A stretch of 52,422 nt of DNA from CAG-390 sp045644325 (lineage in GTDB: Bacteria > Bacillota > Clostridia > Oscillospirales > CAG-272): positions 1 to 52,422 of the forward strand of contig JAZRGT010000092.1 in the NCBI GenBank assembly GCA_045644325.1, read 5' to 3'. The notes beneath the pieces are model-generated. The model made no database searches. It worked only from the letters and a program-made list of their open reading frames with translations, and was not told where the DNA came from. Shown here one piece after another: positions 15,424-23,239 of this stretch; position 1 is the first letter of the stretch, and each line of letters begins with the position of its first letter. The translations under genes were made by a program, and so were the position numbers.

Positions 15424-17018
15424 AGAGATTCATTTGTGCGTTCATCGCGCTCGTCCTCTGCCTTGCTTGCCTTTCGGGCTGTCACGGCTCAAAAAGACAG
15501 GAGCTTTTTGAGATTCCCGAGGAATTCGACACCTCGAAGCAGTATGAGATCACGTTCTGGGCAAAGAACGATACCAACCTGACTCAGGTTGCGATCTACA
15601 AGAAGGCTGTTGCCGATTTTGAGGCACTCTACCCGAACGTCAAGGTCACTCTCCGACTTTACACCGACTACGGCAGAATTTACAGCGACGTTATCACGAA
15701 TATCGCGACGGGCACCACGCCGAACGTCTGCATCACCTATCCCGACCACATCGCCACCTATCTGACGGGCGACAACACTGTTGTTCCGCTTGACGAGCTG
15801 ATGGATGACGAAAGATTCGGTCTCGGCGGCAGCGAAGTGCGCTTCGAATCGCCGAAGAAGGATGAAATTATCGAAAAATACCTCGACGAGGGCATGATCG
15901 GTGATGAGCATTACGCGCTCCCCTTCCTGCGCTCTACCGAGGCTTGCTACGTCAACAAGACTTTTGTGGAAAAGCTCGGCTTCACGCTTCCCGAGGTTCT
16001 GACCTGGGATTTCATCTGGGAAGTATGTGAAAAGGCTGTCGAGAAGGACGCTGACGGAAACTTCATCGTCAACGGTCAGCCGACACTTCTGCCCTGTATC
16101 TACAAATCTACCGACAATATGATGATCCAGATCCTTCACCAGCAGGGCGCGGATTATTCGACCGCCGAGGGCGAGATCGGACTTTTCAACGATACCGCAA
16201 GGGGATTCCTCCTTGACCTTGCCGATCACACGGCAAACGGCGAGTTTTCCACCTTCAAAATTTCTTCCTATCCCGCAAACTTCCTCAACGCGGGACAGTG
16301 CATCTTCGCGATCGACTCCACAGCGGGCGCGACCTGGATGGGATCGGATGCTCCTTTGATCGACATCGCGGAGGACAGACTCGTCAAGTTTGAAACGGCA
16401 GTTATGACCGTTCCGCAGTTCGACACCGAGAATCCCACTATGATCTCTCAGGGCCCGTCGGTCTGCATCTTCAACAAGCCCGATCATGGCGAGGTGCTTG
16501 CTTCGTGGCTCTTTGCGCAGTATCTTCTGACCAATGACGTTCAGATCTCATACGCGCAGACCGAGGGATACGTTCCCGTAACGAGCAAGGCGCAGAATTC
16601 GCCCGAATACCTCGATTATCTTTCGCGCGAGGGCGAGGACGGCGATATGTACTACGATATCAAGCTCAAAGCGACCAAGCTGACGCTTGATTATACAGAA
16701 AAGACCTTCGTCACTCCCGTTTTCAACGGCTCGGCATCCCTCCGAAACGCGGCGGGACAGCTTATCGAGGAGGTCACAAAGGCAACGCGCAGAGGAAAGA
16801 CGGTTGACGATGCGTATATTGATTCCCTCTATGGCGAAATGATCTCGCTCTACAGGCTCGACGGCATCGGCGCGGGCAGCGGCGAGCGAGCGGAGCTCGG
16901 ACCTCTTCCGTCCACGTCTGTAATGCTTCTTTCGCTAATTGCTGCAGCGTGGGTGTTTATCGGCATCTACGTCTTGGTACAAACGCTGAAAAAGAGAAAA
17001 AATCAGGGAAATACTTGA
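15420..17018 (+). CDS. ABC transporter substrate-binding lipoprotein with C-terminal membrane helix
   Basis: 532 aa, longer than the usual ~430. A signal peptide with lipobox LSGC (C21) is followed by a family-1 solute-binding fold beginning YEITFWAKND and including LPFLRSTEACYVNKT. Unusually, residues about 499-522 form a hydrophobic helix followed by KKRKN, so the protein appears anchored at both ends. The helix may tether it to the permeases. It is the last gene of the operon. Its TGA stop lies inside the -35 box of the next promoter. Confidence 0.88.
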   Translation: MKRFICAFIALVLCLACLSGCHGSKRQELFEIPEEFDTSKQYEITFWAKNDTNLTQVAIYKKAVADFEALYPNVKVTLRLYTDYGRIYSDVITNIATGTTPNVCITYPDHIATYLTGDNTVVPLDELMDDERFGLGGSEVRFESPKKDEIIEKYLDEGMIGDEHYALPFLRSTEACYVNKTFVEKLGFTLPEVLTWDFIWEVCEKAVEKDADGNFIVNGQPTLLPCIYKSTDNMMIQILHQQGADYSTAEGEIGLFNDTARGFLLDLADHTANGEFSTFKISSYPANFLNAGQCIFAIDSTAGATWMGSDAPLIDIAEDRLVKFETAVMTVPQFDTENPTMISQGPSVCIFNKPDHGEVLASWLFAQYLLTNDVQISYAQTEGYVPVTSKAQNSPEYLDYLSREGEDGDMYYDIKLKATKLTLDYTEKTFVTPVFNGSASLRNAAGQLIEEVTKATRRGKTVDDAYIDSLYGEMISLYRLDGIGAGSGERAELGPLPSTSVMLLSLIAAAWVFIGIYVLVQTLKKRKNQGNT

Positions 17019-17043
17019 CATTTTCCCGAATTAGGTGTATAAT
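17015..17043 (+). promoter_or_regulatory. Perfect consensus promoter overlapping the previous stop codon
   Basis: TTGACA (17015-17020), 17 bp, TATAAT (17038-17043). The stop codon of the binding protein (17016-17018) is within the -35 hexamer. Confidence 0.85.
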
Positions 17044-17089
17044 GATAGATGTAAAATCTTTATTAAAATTTTCCAAAGGAGAAAACAAA

Positions 17090-17788
17090 ATGAAAAAGAT
17101 TATTGCAGTACTTATGCTTCTTTGCATGGTAGTCTCCCTCGCAGCTTGTAACAAGAACGAGTTCGACCCCGCTAAGAAGTCCGAGGGCGTTATGACCTAC
17201 GCTGAATACGAAGCAGCAGCTATGGATGCTGAGGTAGTTATCGAGGCATACGTTCAGGCTACCCAGTCCTGGTGGGACAACAAGATCACCGCTTACCTTC
17301 AGGATCCCAACGGCGCATACTTCTGCTACGAGATGGCTTGCTCCGAAGAGGATGCAGCTAAGCTGACCAAGGGCACCAAGATCAAGGTTACCGGCACCAA
17401 GGGCGAGTGGGCAGGCGAAGTTGAGATCATGGACGCTAAGTTCGAGTTCGTTGAGAGCGAGGCATGGGTTGCAGAGGCTACCGATGTTACCGCACTCCTC
17501 GGCAAGGATGAGCTCATCAAGCACCAGAACAAGTTCGTTACCTTCAAGGGTCTTACCGTTGTTTCCGTTGAGTACAAGAACGGCGAGCCCGGCGACGATA
17601 TCTACGTAACCGTATCCAAGGACGGCGCAGAGTACTCCTTCTGCGTAGAGCGTTACCTCACCGATCCCGACACCGCTGTTTACAAGGCAGTTGGCGAGCT
17701 TCAGGCAGGCGACACCGTTGATATCGACGGCTTCCTTTACTGGTACGAGGGCGTAAACACCCACATTACCAACGTTGTAAAGAAGTAA
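17090..17788 (+). CDS. Lipoprotein with OB-fold-like repeats, hypothetical
   Basis: 232 aa with lipobox SLAAC (C20) and start ATG 17090 behind AAAGGAG. Two similar segments, VVIEAYVQATQ...GTKIKVTGTKG and KFVTFKGLTVVSV...GDTVDIDGFL, look like OB-fold strands of the bacterial lipoprotein OB class; the binding partner is unknown. Codon use is strongly biased, and a perfect promoter plus a strong terminator suggest high monocistronic expression. Confidence 0.82.
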   Translation: MKKIIAVLMLLCMVVSLAACNKNEFDPAKKSEGVMTYAEYEAAAMDAEVVIEAYVQATQSWWDNKITAYLQDPNGAYFCYEMACSEEDAAKLTKGTKIKVTGTKGEWAGEVEIMDAKFEFVESEAWVAEATDVTALLGKDELIKHQNKFVTFKGLTVVSVEYKNGEPGDDIYVTVSKDGAEYSFCVERYLTDPDTAVYKAVGELQAGDTVDIDGFLYWYEGVNTHITNVVKK

Positions 17789-17800
17789 TTCTTATACATA

Positions 17801-17831
17801 AAACCCGACAGCGATGGCTGTCGGGTTTTTA
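17801..17831 (+). terminator. Rho-independent terminator
   Basis: AAACCCGACAGC paired with GCTGTCGGGTTT, followed by T-rich sequence. Confidence 0.9.
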
Positions 17832-17865
17832 TTTGGAGAGATATTTCGGTTTATCAATTGTTGTG

Positions 17866-17894
17866 TTGACAAAAAATATCTGTTGTGTTATAAT
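17866..17894 (+). promoter_or_regulatory. Toxin-side promoter of the type I toxin-antitoxin locus
   Basis: TTGACA (17866-17871), 17 bp, TATAAT (17889-17894). The start would be near 17901, giving a structured 100-nt leader before the toxin ORF. Confidence 0.85.
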
Positions 17895-18001
17895 ATTATC
17901 GGCGAAAGCCCGTAGGAGTACCATATCGGTGCGGTTGCTTCCTCGATTTTTGAGGAAGTCTTAATCTTTTTTGCCTTCCTCATAAGAGGGAGGTGATGAC
18001 A

Positions 18002-18139
18002 ATGTACATTACTTGGGAAGCACTTTTCCTTTTTTGCACTCTTGTCGTTGCAATTATCAGTCTTGTAATTGAAATCTATAATAAAAAAAGATACCCGCCT
18101 GACTTTCCACAGAAGACGGTTATCTTTTTAACCATTTGA
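18002..18139 (+). CDS. Putative holin-like type I toxin, 45 aa
   Basis: A single hydrophobic helix (about residues 7-26, FLFCTLVVAIISLVI) is followed by a basic polar tail, IYNKKRYPPDF. This is the size and layout of the Fst/TxpA/holin-like toxins of Firmicutes. An unusually strong site, GGGAGGTGAT, lies 4 nt before the ATG. The coding end contains a terminator that works in both directions. Convergent consensus promoters flank the gene, the arrangement of par-type (Fst) type I systems in which an antisense RNA blocks toxin translation. Confidence 0.8.
   Translation: MYITWEALFLFCTLVVAIISLVIEIYNKKRYPPDFPQKTVIFLTI
18084..18133. terminator. Bidirectional terminator shared by toxin mRNA and antisense RNA
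   Basis: AAAAAGATA-CCCG and CGGT-TATCTTTTT pair around a loop of about 19 nt, with an A-run on the left and a T-run on the right, so it can end transcription from either side. It overlaps the last toxin codons. Confidence 0.7.
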
Positions 18140-18166
18140 GGGAAGCAACCGTATCGGTGCTCCTAC
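18086..18166 (-). ncRNA. Candidate antisense RNA antitoxin (about 80 nt)
   Basis: Inferred from the minus-strand promoter at 18173-18201 (start about 18166) and the bidirectional terminator. It would be complementary to the 3' end of the toxin message. It also carries the complement of TATCGGTGC, a 9-nt direct repeat present in both the toxin 5' leader (about 17924) and near 18152, giving a second pairing site like the direct repeats of the pAD1 par locus. Confidence 0.6.
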
Positions 18167-18172
18167 GTTATT

Positions 18173-18201
18173 ATTATACAATGTTTTTTCTGTTTTGTCA
18201 A
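18173..18201 (-). promoter_or_regulatory. Antisense promoter of the type I locus
   Basis: Minus strand TTGACA (18201-18196), 17 bp, TATAAT (18178-18173). It is as strong as the facing toxin promoter. Confidence 0.85.
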
Positions 18202-18250
18202 GATGTTTTTGAATTTTATAAAAAAAACACAACTTTTTTCGCTTTTCCTC

Positions 18251-18281
18251 TTGCTGATAACGCAGCGTAATGTGTTATAAT
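18251..18281 (+). promoter_or_regulatory. Extended -10 promoter for the ABC exporter operon
   Basis: TGTTATAAT (TG motif plus TATAAT at 18276-18281). The -35-like TTGCTG at 18251 has a long 19-bp spacer. Confidence 0.55.
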
Positions 18282-18310
18282 AAAGACAAAACATAAAGGA
18301 GATAACTGAA

Positions 18311-18511
18311 ATGAACGAAATTATGGAAATATTACCCTTCCTCATCCCGCTTGCGCTTGCGCAGTACGGGCTTATGGCTTATGCGGTGATTCACATTCTT
18401 ACACACAAAAATTACAAGCGCGGCAGCCGCGCGCTTTGGCTGGTCGTCAGCATTCTGGTCAATTTCATCGGACCGATACTTTACTTCGTGCTCGGCAAAG
18501 AGGACGCTTGA
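18311..18511 (+). CDS. PLDc_N-type small membrane protein
   Basis: 66 aa, two membrane helices (about 8-30 and 42-61) and the pattern RALWLVVSILVNFIGPILYFVLGK, which is the phospholipase D N-terminal-like domain seen alone in Firmicutes. It is often found next to ABC exporters. The AAGGAGATAA site is strong. The stop overlaps the ATPase start (TGATG). Confidence 0.82.
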   Translation: MNEIMEILPFLIPLALAQYGLMAYAVIHILTHKNYKRGSRALWLVVSILVNFIGPILYFVLGKEDA

Positions 18512-19404
18512 TGGACATTCTGACAGTACGCGGCCTCGAAAAGAAATTCGGCGATAAGGAAGTGCTCCGCGGACTTGATCTTACCGTGCCCGAGGGAAGT
18601 ATTTTTGGATTCGTCGGACGAAACGGCGCGGGCAAGACAACGACGATGAAGGCGGTCCTCGGACTGCTCAAACCCGATGGCGGCGAGATATTCGTTGCAG
18701 GCGAGAGGGTATCATACGGTCAGACACCGACCAACCGCCACATCGGATACCTGCCCGACGTGCCCGAATTTTACTCGTTTATGACTCCGCGCGAGTATCT
18801 CCGTCTTTGTGGCGAGACGATGAATATGTCCCGCGCAGATATCGAATCGCGGAGCGGGGAACTTCTCGAACTCGTCGGTCTTGGCTCGGAAAAGCACCGA
18901 ATCCGCGGATTTTCGCGCGGAATGAAGCAAAGACTCGGCATCGCGCAGGCGCTTCTCGGTCAGCCCAAACTGCTGATCTGCGACGAGCCGACCTCCGCAC
19001 TCGACCCGATCGGCAGAAAGGAGATACTTGATATCCTCCTCTCGGTCAGGGAGCGCACGACCGTGCTCTTTTCGACGCACATCCTCTCCGACGTCGAGCG
19101 CATTTGCACCGATGCCGCGCTTCTCGAGGGCGGCAGGATCGCGATGCAGGGCTCGATCGACGAGCTCAAAGGCATCAAACGCGCCGAAAGCTTCAGGATC
19201 GAAGTTCTCGAAGGAGCTGAAATGATCGCCAAGGCTTTTCCCGATGCCAAAGCCGAACCCGACGGCTCGATCGTTTTTGAGGGCGGCGAGGATAAGATAT
19301 TTGAAGTCCTCGATTTTATCGGCAAAAATCGCATTCCGTTCTCAAAGATCGAGCGCGAGGGCGCGTCGCTCGAATCGCTTTTCGTGGAGGTGGCGGGAAA
19401 ATGA
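18511..19404 (+). CDS. ABC transporter ATPase subunit
   Basis: 297 aa from ATG 18511; a longer reading from 18436 overlaps the upstream gene and lacks a site. Walker A GRNGAGKTT (36-44), the ABC signature FSRGMKQ (134-140), Walker B LLICDEP (154-160) and the switch histidine in STHILSD are all present. The C-terminal ~75 residues are the usual CcmA-type extension. It pairs with the ABC-2 permease that overlaps it by 4 nt. Export substrate unknown; antibiotic or peptide export is typical of the class. Confidence 0.92.
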   Translation: MDILTVRGLEKKFGDKEVLRGLDLTVPEGSIFGFVGRNGAGKTTTMKAVLGLLKPDGGEIFVAGERVSYGQTPTNRHIGYLPDVPEFYSFMTPREYLRLCGETMNMSRADIESRSGELLELVGLGSEKHRIRGFSRGMKQRLGIAQALLGQPKLLICDEPTSALDPIGRKEILDILLSVRERTTVLFSTHILSDVERICTDAALLEGGRIAMQGSIDELKGIKRAESFRIEVLEGAEMIAKAFPDAKAEPDGSIVFEGGEDKIFEVLDFIGKNRIPFSKIEREGASLESLFVEVAGK

Positions 19405-20171
19405 GATCGTTTTTTGCATTTTTCAAAAAGGAACTGCTTGAATTCGCGCGAAGCGGAAAGCTGACCATCCTCGGCATCCTCTTTTTCGCGTTCGGCGTCA
19501 TGAATCCCGCAATTGCAAAGCTGACGCCGTGGATGATGGAAATGCTCTCCGAGGAGCTTGCGCAGAGCGGAATGACCGTCACCGAAGTCACCGTCGACGC
19601 GCTGACCTCCTGGACGCAGTTTTTTAAGAATATCCCGATGGCACTCATCGCGTTCGTTCTGATGACGGGCGGGATTTTCACCAAGGAATACGAATCGGGC
19701 ACGCTCGTGCTGATGCTCACGCGCGGACTTGCGCGATACAAGGTCATCCTCGCAAAGGCGGCGGTGCTCCTGACCGTCTGGAGCGCGGGATATTTCCTCT
19801 GCTTCGGCGTAACATACGCCTACAACGCCTATTTCTGGGATAATTCGATCGCGATCGACCTTCTGCCCGCCGTGCTCAATTGGTGGCTCTTCGGAGTATT
19901 CACCGTCGCGCTGACCGTCTTTTTCTCGGTAATTGCAAAAGGCTACGGAGGCATTCTATGCCTGACGGGCGGCGTGGTCCTCGCCTTCTACCTCGCGAGC
20001 CTCATTCCGAAGCTGACGGAATATATGCCCACAACGCTGATGAACGGTATGAACATCCTCGTCGGCGCGATGGAGGCGGGCGAATTCACCGCCTGCGCCG
20101 CCATTACCGCCGTCATCACCGTCGCATTGATCGCCTTGAGCATTCCGATATTCAATAAAAAGCAGCTGTAA
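19401..20171 (+). CDS. ABC-2 type permease
   Basis: 256 aa with about six membrane helices, a periplasmic-facing loop around 45-70 and the segment FTKEYESGTLVLMLTRG, which is characteristic of ABC-2 permeases (contact with the ATPase). It is translationally coupled to the ATPase through ATGA. Confidence 0.87.
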   Translation: MRSFFAFFKKELLEFARSGKLTILGILFFAFGVMNPAIAKLTPWMMEMLSEELAQSGMTVTEVTVDALTSWTQFFKNIPMALIAFVLMTGGIFTKEYESGTLVLMLTRGLARYKVILAKAAVLLTVWSAGYFLCFGVTYAYNAYFWDNSIAIDLLPAVLNWWLFGVFTVALTVFFSVIAKGYGGILCLTGGVVLAFYLASLIPKLTEYMPTTLMNGMNILVGAMEAGEFTACAAITAVITVALIALSIPIFNKKQL

Positions 20172-20175
20172 AACG

Positions 20176-20206
20176 ATATCCGCCCGAAATTCGGGCGGAT
20201 ATTTTG
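20176..20206. terminator. Bidirectional terminator between convergent operons
   Basis: ATATCCGCCCGA paired with TCGGGCGGATAT. T-rich tracts lie on the right; the left tail, read on the minus strand, is CGTTTT. Confidence 0.85.
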
Positions 20207-20210
20207 TATT

Positions 20211-21137
20211 TTAAGTATTTTTATGCAGGACGCAGTATTCGATTATCTCGCGCTCGGTGCTGTCCCAGGTGTCGCGGATCTTGTAGCCGTCGGTTTCGGT
20301 TGGTACTACGGCGGCGCAATGGCGCTTGCCGACCTGCGCGTAGATTCTCTCGCCTTTGCGGTATTTATCGCTTAATATCTTGCAGAATTCTTTTCCACTT
20401 GCGTAGCGATTGCCGATTCTGATGCCCGAATAATGCACAAAGCCCAAGCGCTTCAGCGTTTTATTGATATTGGTTCGGGAGTTTATGCAGGGGTCGGTAT
20501 AGTCCGAGGTCTGCGCAAGGATGTCAACGGCGTCGTGCCAGGAGCATTCAAGGAGGGTTGCAAGCGCGCGAACCGCGCAATCTCCGATCAGGCGTCCCTC
20601 GGGATTCTCGTTTTTCTTATCGAGCTCGAGGGAGTCCTTTTTTGAGCCCTTTCGCGTAGGCTTTCGGCTGATTCCCGTTCTGTTGTCGGTATCGGGGAAA
20701 TATTCCCAAAGCTCGTCCACGGCTCTCCAATCGCGCTCCTGCGTCGAGATCTTACATCCCTTGAGAACGTAAGTTGTCTTTTCTTTTCCGGGAACTAACG
20801 CGTAGTAGCCGCCGCAGCGGAGATGCACGATATAGGATTTTTCCCGATATAATTCAAAATTGAGCTTGGCAACCGTTTCGAGCGCCGATCTGTAAGGGGG
20901 GATCGGCTTGAAGCCGCTTGCGCGCATCATATCGGTGATGCAGGTCTTGTATGTCGGAAGATTGCATCTGAAATGCGCCTGCTCAACGAGCAAGCGAACA
21001 AGACTTTGCCAGGATTGTCCGGTTATGATCGCAACAGAGTTGAGTGCCGTTCTGTCGGCATAAGCCTCGTTTACGACAAGCCCCTCGGGCGATCTGAGAT
21101 CCTCATACCAGGTGGTCAGAGTTGTGCCGGAATTCAT
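20211..21137 (-). CDS. Duplicated papain-like (C39-like) protein, one domain apparently inactive
   Basis: 308 aa from ATG 21137, just after the GH43 stop; no Shine-Dalgarno is seen, so the start is uncertain. The C-terminal half has GDCAVRA, KRHCAAVV and DTWDST in the order Cys-His-Asp of small papain-like proteins common in gut prophages. The N-terminal half repeats the same layout (TALNSVAI, CGGYYALV) but has Thr and Tyr where Cys and His are expected. It is the last gene of an operon behind GH43. Substrate unknown; proteolysis is inferred. Confidence 0.65.
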   Translation of the reverse strand: MNSGTTLTTWYEDLRSPEGLVVNEAYADRTALNSVAIITGQSWQSLVRLLVEQAHFRCNLPTYKTCITDMMRASGFKPIPPYRSALETVAKLNFELYREKSYIVHLRCGGYYALVPGKEKTTYVLKGCKISTQERDWRAVDELWEYFPDTDNRTGISRKPTRKGSKKDSLELDKKNENPEGRLIGDCAVRALATLLECSWHDAVDILAQTSDYTDPCINSRTNINKTLKRLGFVHYSGIRIGNRYASGKEFCKILSDKYRKGERIYAQVGKRHCAAVVPTETDGYKIRDTWDSTEREIIEYCVLHKNT

Positions 21138-21144
21138 CAAACGG

Positions 21145-22116
21145 TCAGTCTTCCTCTCCCGCGGGCGGATCGAGCTCGACCTCGTATCCCGTGGGAAGTC
21201 CCATAACGGGGTAGCCGGTCTCGTCAAAGTCAACGCGCTGGATGTTGAAGAAGCGGTGCGCCGGAGTGACCTTTTCGTTGTGCTCCTTCATACCGTGGTA
21301 TGCGCACCATACCTCCTTGCCGTCGGGGGCGCGGAAGAAGGATGCGTGACCGGGACCGTAAAGTCCGTTTCCGTAAACGAAGAGGGGCTCGGGATGCTTC
21401 TTCCAGTTAGCCGCATCGGTGAGAGAACCGCCCATGTGCTCAAGCACGCCGAGGCAGTAGTGGTCCGACCAACAGCCGTTTGCAGAGTAGATGATGAAGA
21501 GTCTGCCCTCGCGCTCAAGGAAGAAAGCACCCTCAACGATCGCGCTTCTGCCAACGTAGGGCGGAACAAGCTCCCAATCGAGCTCGGCGCGGGCAATGGT
21601 TGCCCAATTGTTGCCGTAGGTGTAGGGATTTACAAGGTCGCAGATATCGAGAACCTGACCGTACTGCGGATCAACGCGGGAGGAGCAGAGATACTGCACT
21701 CCGTCGGGCGCGGTGTAAACGGTGGGGTCGATCGAGAAAATATCGGGCGAGGGCTTGCCGCGGAATATCCATTCGCCCTCAAAGGGATCGTCTGCAGGGC
21801 CTTCCATAATGAAGAGACGCTTCTGGCTCGGCTCGGGCTTGATGCGTCCGCTTGTGTAAACGTACCACTTGCCGTTCGAGCCGCGATGCATTTCGGGAGC
21901 CCAGATGTCGCCCCAGATACCGTCGCGTTCGCCGTTCGGGGTGTAGAGAATGCGCGAGTCGCCGTCGGTGACGATCGAGCCCGCGTGGCGGCTGCGGAAG
22001 AGCTCAAGCTTCGAGCCGCGGGTGAAAAGAGCGTAGTAATAACCCGTCTTGGGGTCGTAGGTCATAAAAGGATCGGGTGCGTCAAAGGGAGACACGGGGT
22101 TTCTGAATTTTTTCAT
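21145..22116 (-). CDS. Glycoside hydrolase family 43 protein
   Basis: 323 aa without a signal peptide, so probably cytosolic. It has the five-bladed propeller pattern of GH43 with general base D15 in APDPF, the pKa-modulating D130 in SIDPTVY and acid E195 in IVEGAF. GH43 enzymes cleave arabinose or xylose residues from imported oligosaccharides; the exact specificity cannot be read here. It lies 22 nt downstream of the AEC transporter gene in one operon. Confidence 0.88.
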   Translation of the reverse strand: MKKFRNPVSPFDAPDPFMTYDPKTGYYYALFTRGSKLELFRSRHAGSIVTDGDSRILYTPNGERDGIWGDIWAPEMHRGSNGKWYVYTSGRIKPEPSQKRLFIMEGPADDPFEGEWIFRGKPSPDIFSIDPTVYTAPDGVQYLCSSRVDPQYGQVLDICDLVNPYTYGNNWATIARAELDWELVPPYVGRSAIVEGAFFLEREGRLFIIYSANGCWSDHYCLGVLEHMGGSLTDAANWKKHPEPLFVYGNGLYGPGHASFFRAPDGKEVWCAYHGMKEHNEKVTPAHRFFNIQRVDFDETGYPVMGLPTGYEVELDPPAGEED

Positions 22117-22138
22117 GGGGAGTACCTCTTTTCATATT

Positions 22139-23125
22139 TTATTGAAACGGAACGCCGAAAAGCGTTACCATAAGGGCGTAGATCAGGGGGATCGAGATGA
22201 CGCAGAGGGTGTGCGAGATCATTGCCATACTCGCGCCGGTTTCGGGATTGCCGCCGAAAGCCTCGGGGAAGATGACGGTGTTGAGCCCGAGCGCGGGAGC
22301 GGTCGCGAAAAATGTCAGAAAGAGCACGTCGTTGCCGATATTGAGGTCGAACGCCGCACTCGCGATCGTTTTGAGCAGAAATATAAAGGAAACGATTATC
22401 GCGGGCAGCAGAGTGAGCCGCAGCGCGGTTGCTATGTAAACCTTTTTGTTTTTGAGCATAGAGAGAAAATCGTATTTGGCGATCGTCACGCCCGCGAGAA
22501 GCATCGCCACGGGTCCCATACAGACCTTTAGAGTGTCGAGCGAATTGGTCAGAAAGACGGGAATATATTTGCCCGCGCCGCTCAGTCCCACCGCCATACC
22601 GAGGAGCATCGCAACGGTCGGCGCATTTATAAGTCTTTTCCAGGCGCCGCCCTTGTTTTGGGAAACGGGCGTCATAACGCTGATGCCCCACGAGTAGATC
22701 ATAAGCTGAATGGGAAGGCAGAAAAGCTTGTAATATGCAAGTGCCACGTCGCCGAACATCGCGAGAACGATCGGGTCGCCCATATATCCGCTGTTTGCGA
22801 AAGCCAGAGCATAGTTATAAACTCCGCGCTCGGGTCCCTTTTCCTTGACGAAAAAGGGCGAGAGGAAAATGGATATACCGACGGCGAGCAGAACGCCGAG
22901 GGATGAGAGAATTATATTGATAAGATGCTCACCGATCGAATCGACGGTGCAAAAATACGCCATTGTGGTAAAATTGAGCGCGGGGCAGAAGATCCAGGTT
23001 TCAAGCTTTGCCATGACCTTGCCCGAACCCTCGGGGAGGATCTTGCATTTGCTGAATATAAATCCGATCGCGATGCAGAAGAAGAGCGTCAGCATCGGAC
23101 TCAGAGTTGCTGAAAAGGTTGACAT
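22139..23125 (-). CDS. AEC (auxin efflux carrier) family permease
   Basis: 328 aa, ten predicted membrane helices. The N-terminal SPMLTLFFCIAIGF and the later MAVGLSGAGKYIP and LLAGVTIAKYD segments are typical of AEC/MleP carriers of organic acids. It is first in an operon with GH43 and the papain-like gene, driven by a consensus promoter. Confidence 0.87.
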   Translation of the reverse strand: MSTFSATLSPMLTLFFCIAIGFIFSKCKILPEGSGKVMAKLETWIFCPALNFTTMAYFCTVDSIGEHLINIILSSLGVLLAVGISIFLSPFFVKEKGPERGVYNYALAFANSGYMGDPIVLAMFGDVALAYYKLFCLPIQLMIYSWGISVMTPVSQNKGGAWKRLINAPTVAMLLGMAVGLSGAGKYIPVFLTNSLDTLKVCMGPVAMLLAGVTIAKYDFLSMLKNKKVYIATALRLTLLPAIIVSFIFLLKTIASAAFDLNIGNDVLFLTFFATAPALGLNTVIFPEAFGGNPETGASMAMISHTLCVISIPLIYALMVTLFGVPFQ

Positions 23126-23158
23126 CAGAGTTCCTCGTTTGAAATATTGCGTTAGTTA

Positions 23159-23187
23159 ATTATATCATACGCGCCCGCGGTTGTCAA
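23159..23187 (-). promoter_or_regulatory. Promoter for the AEC-GH43 operon
   Basis: Minus strand TTGACA (23187-23182), 17 bp, TATAAT (23164-23159). It lies immediately downstream of the terminator of the MocR gene. Confidence 0.85.
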
Positions 23188-23196
23188 TCGGAATGA

Positions 23197-23239
23197 GGAA
23201 AAAAGCGGGCGGCAGCCGTCATCATTTGATACCGCCCGC
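23197..23239 (-). terminator. Terminator overlapping the 3' end of the MocR gene
   Basis: GCGGGCGG (23239-23232) pairs with CCGCCCGC (23212-23205), followed by a U-run on the minus strand. The regulator stop codon (23224-23222) lies in the loop. Confidence 0.8.
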
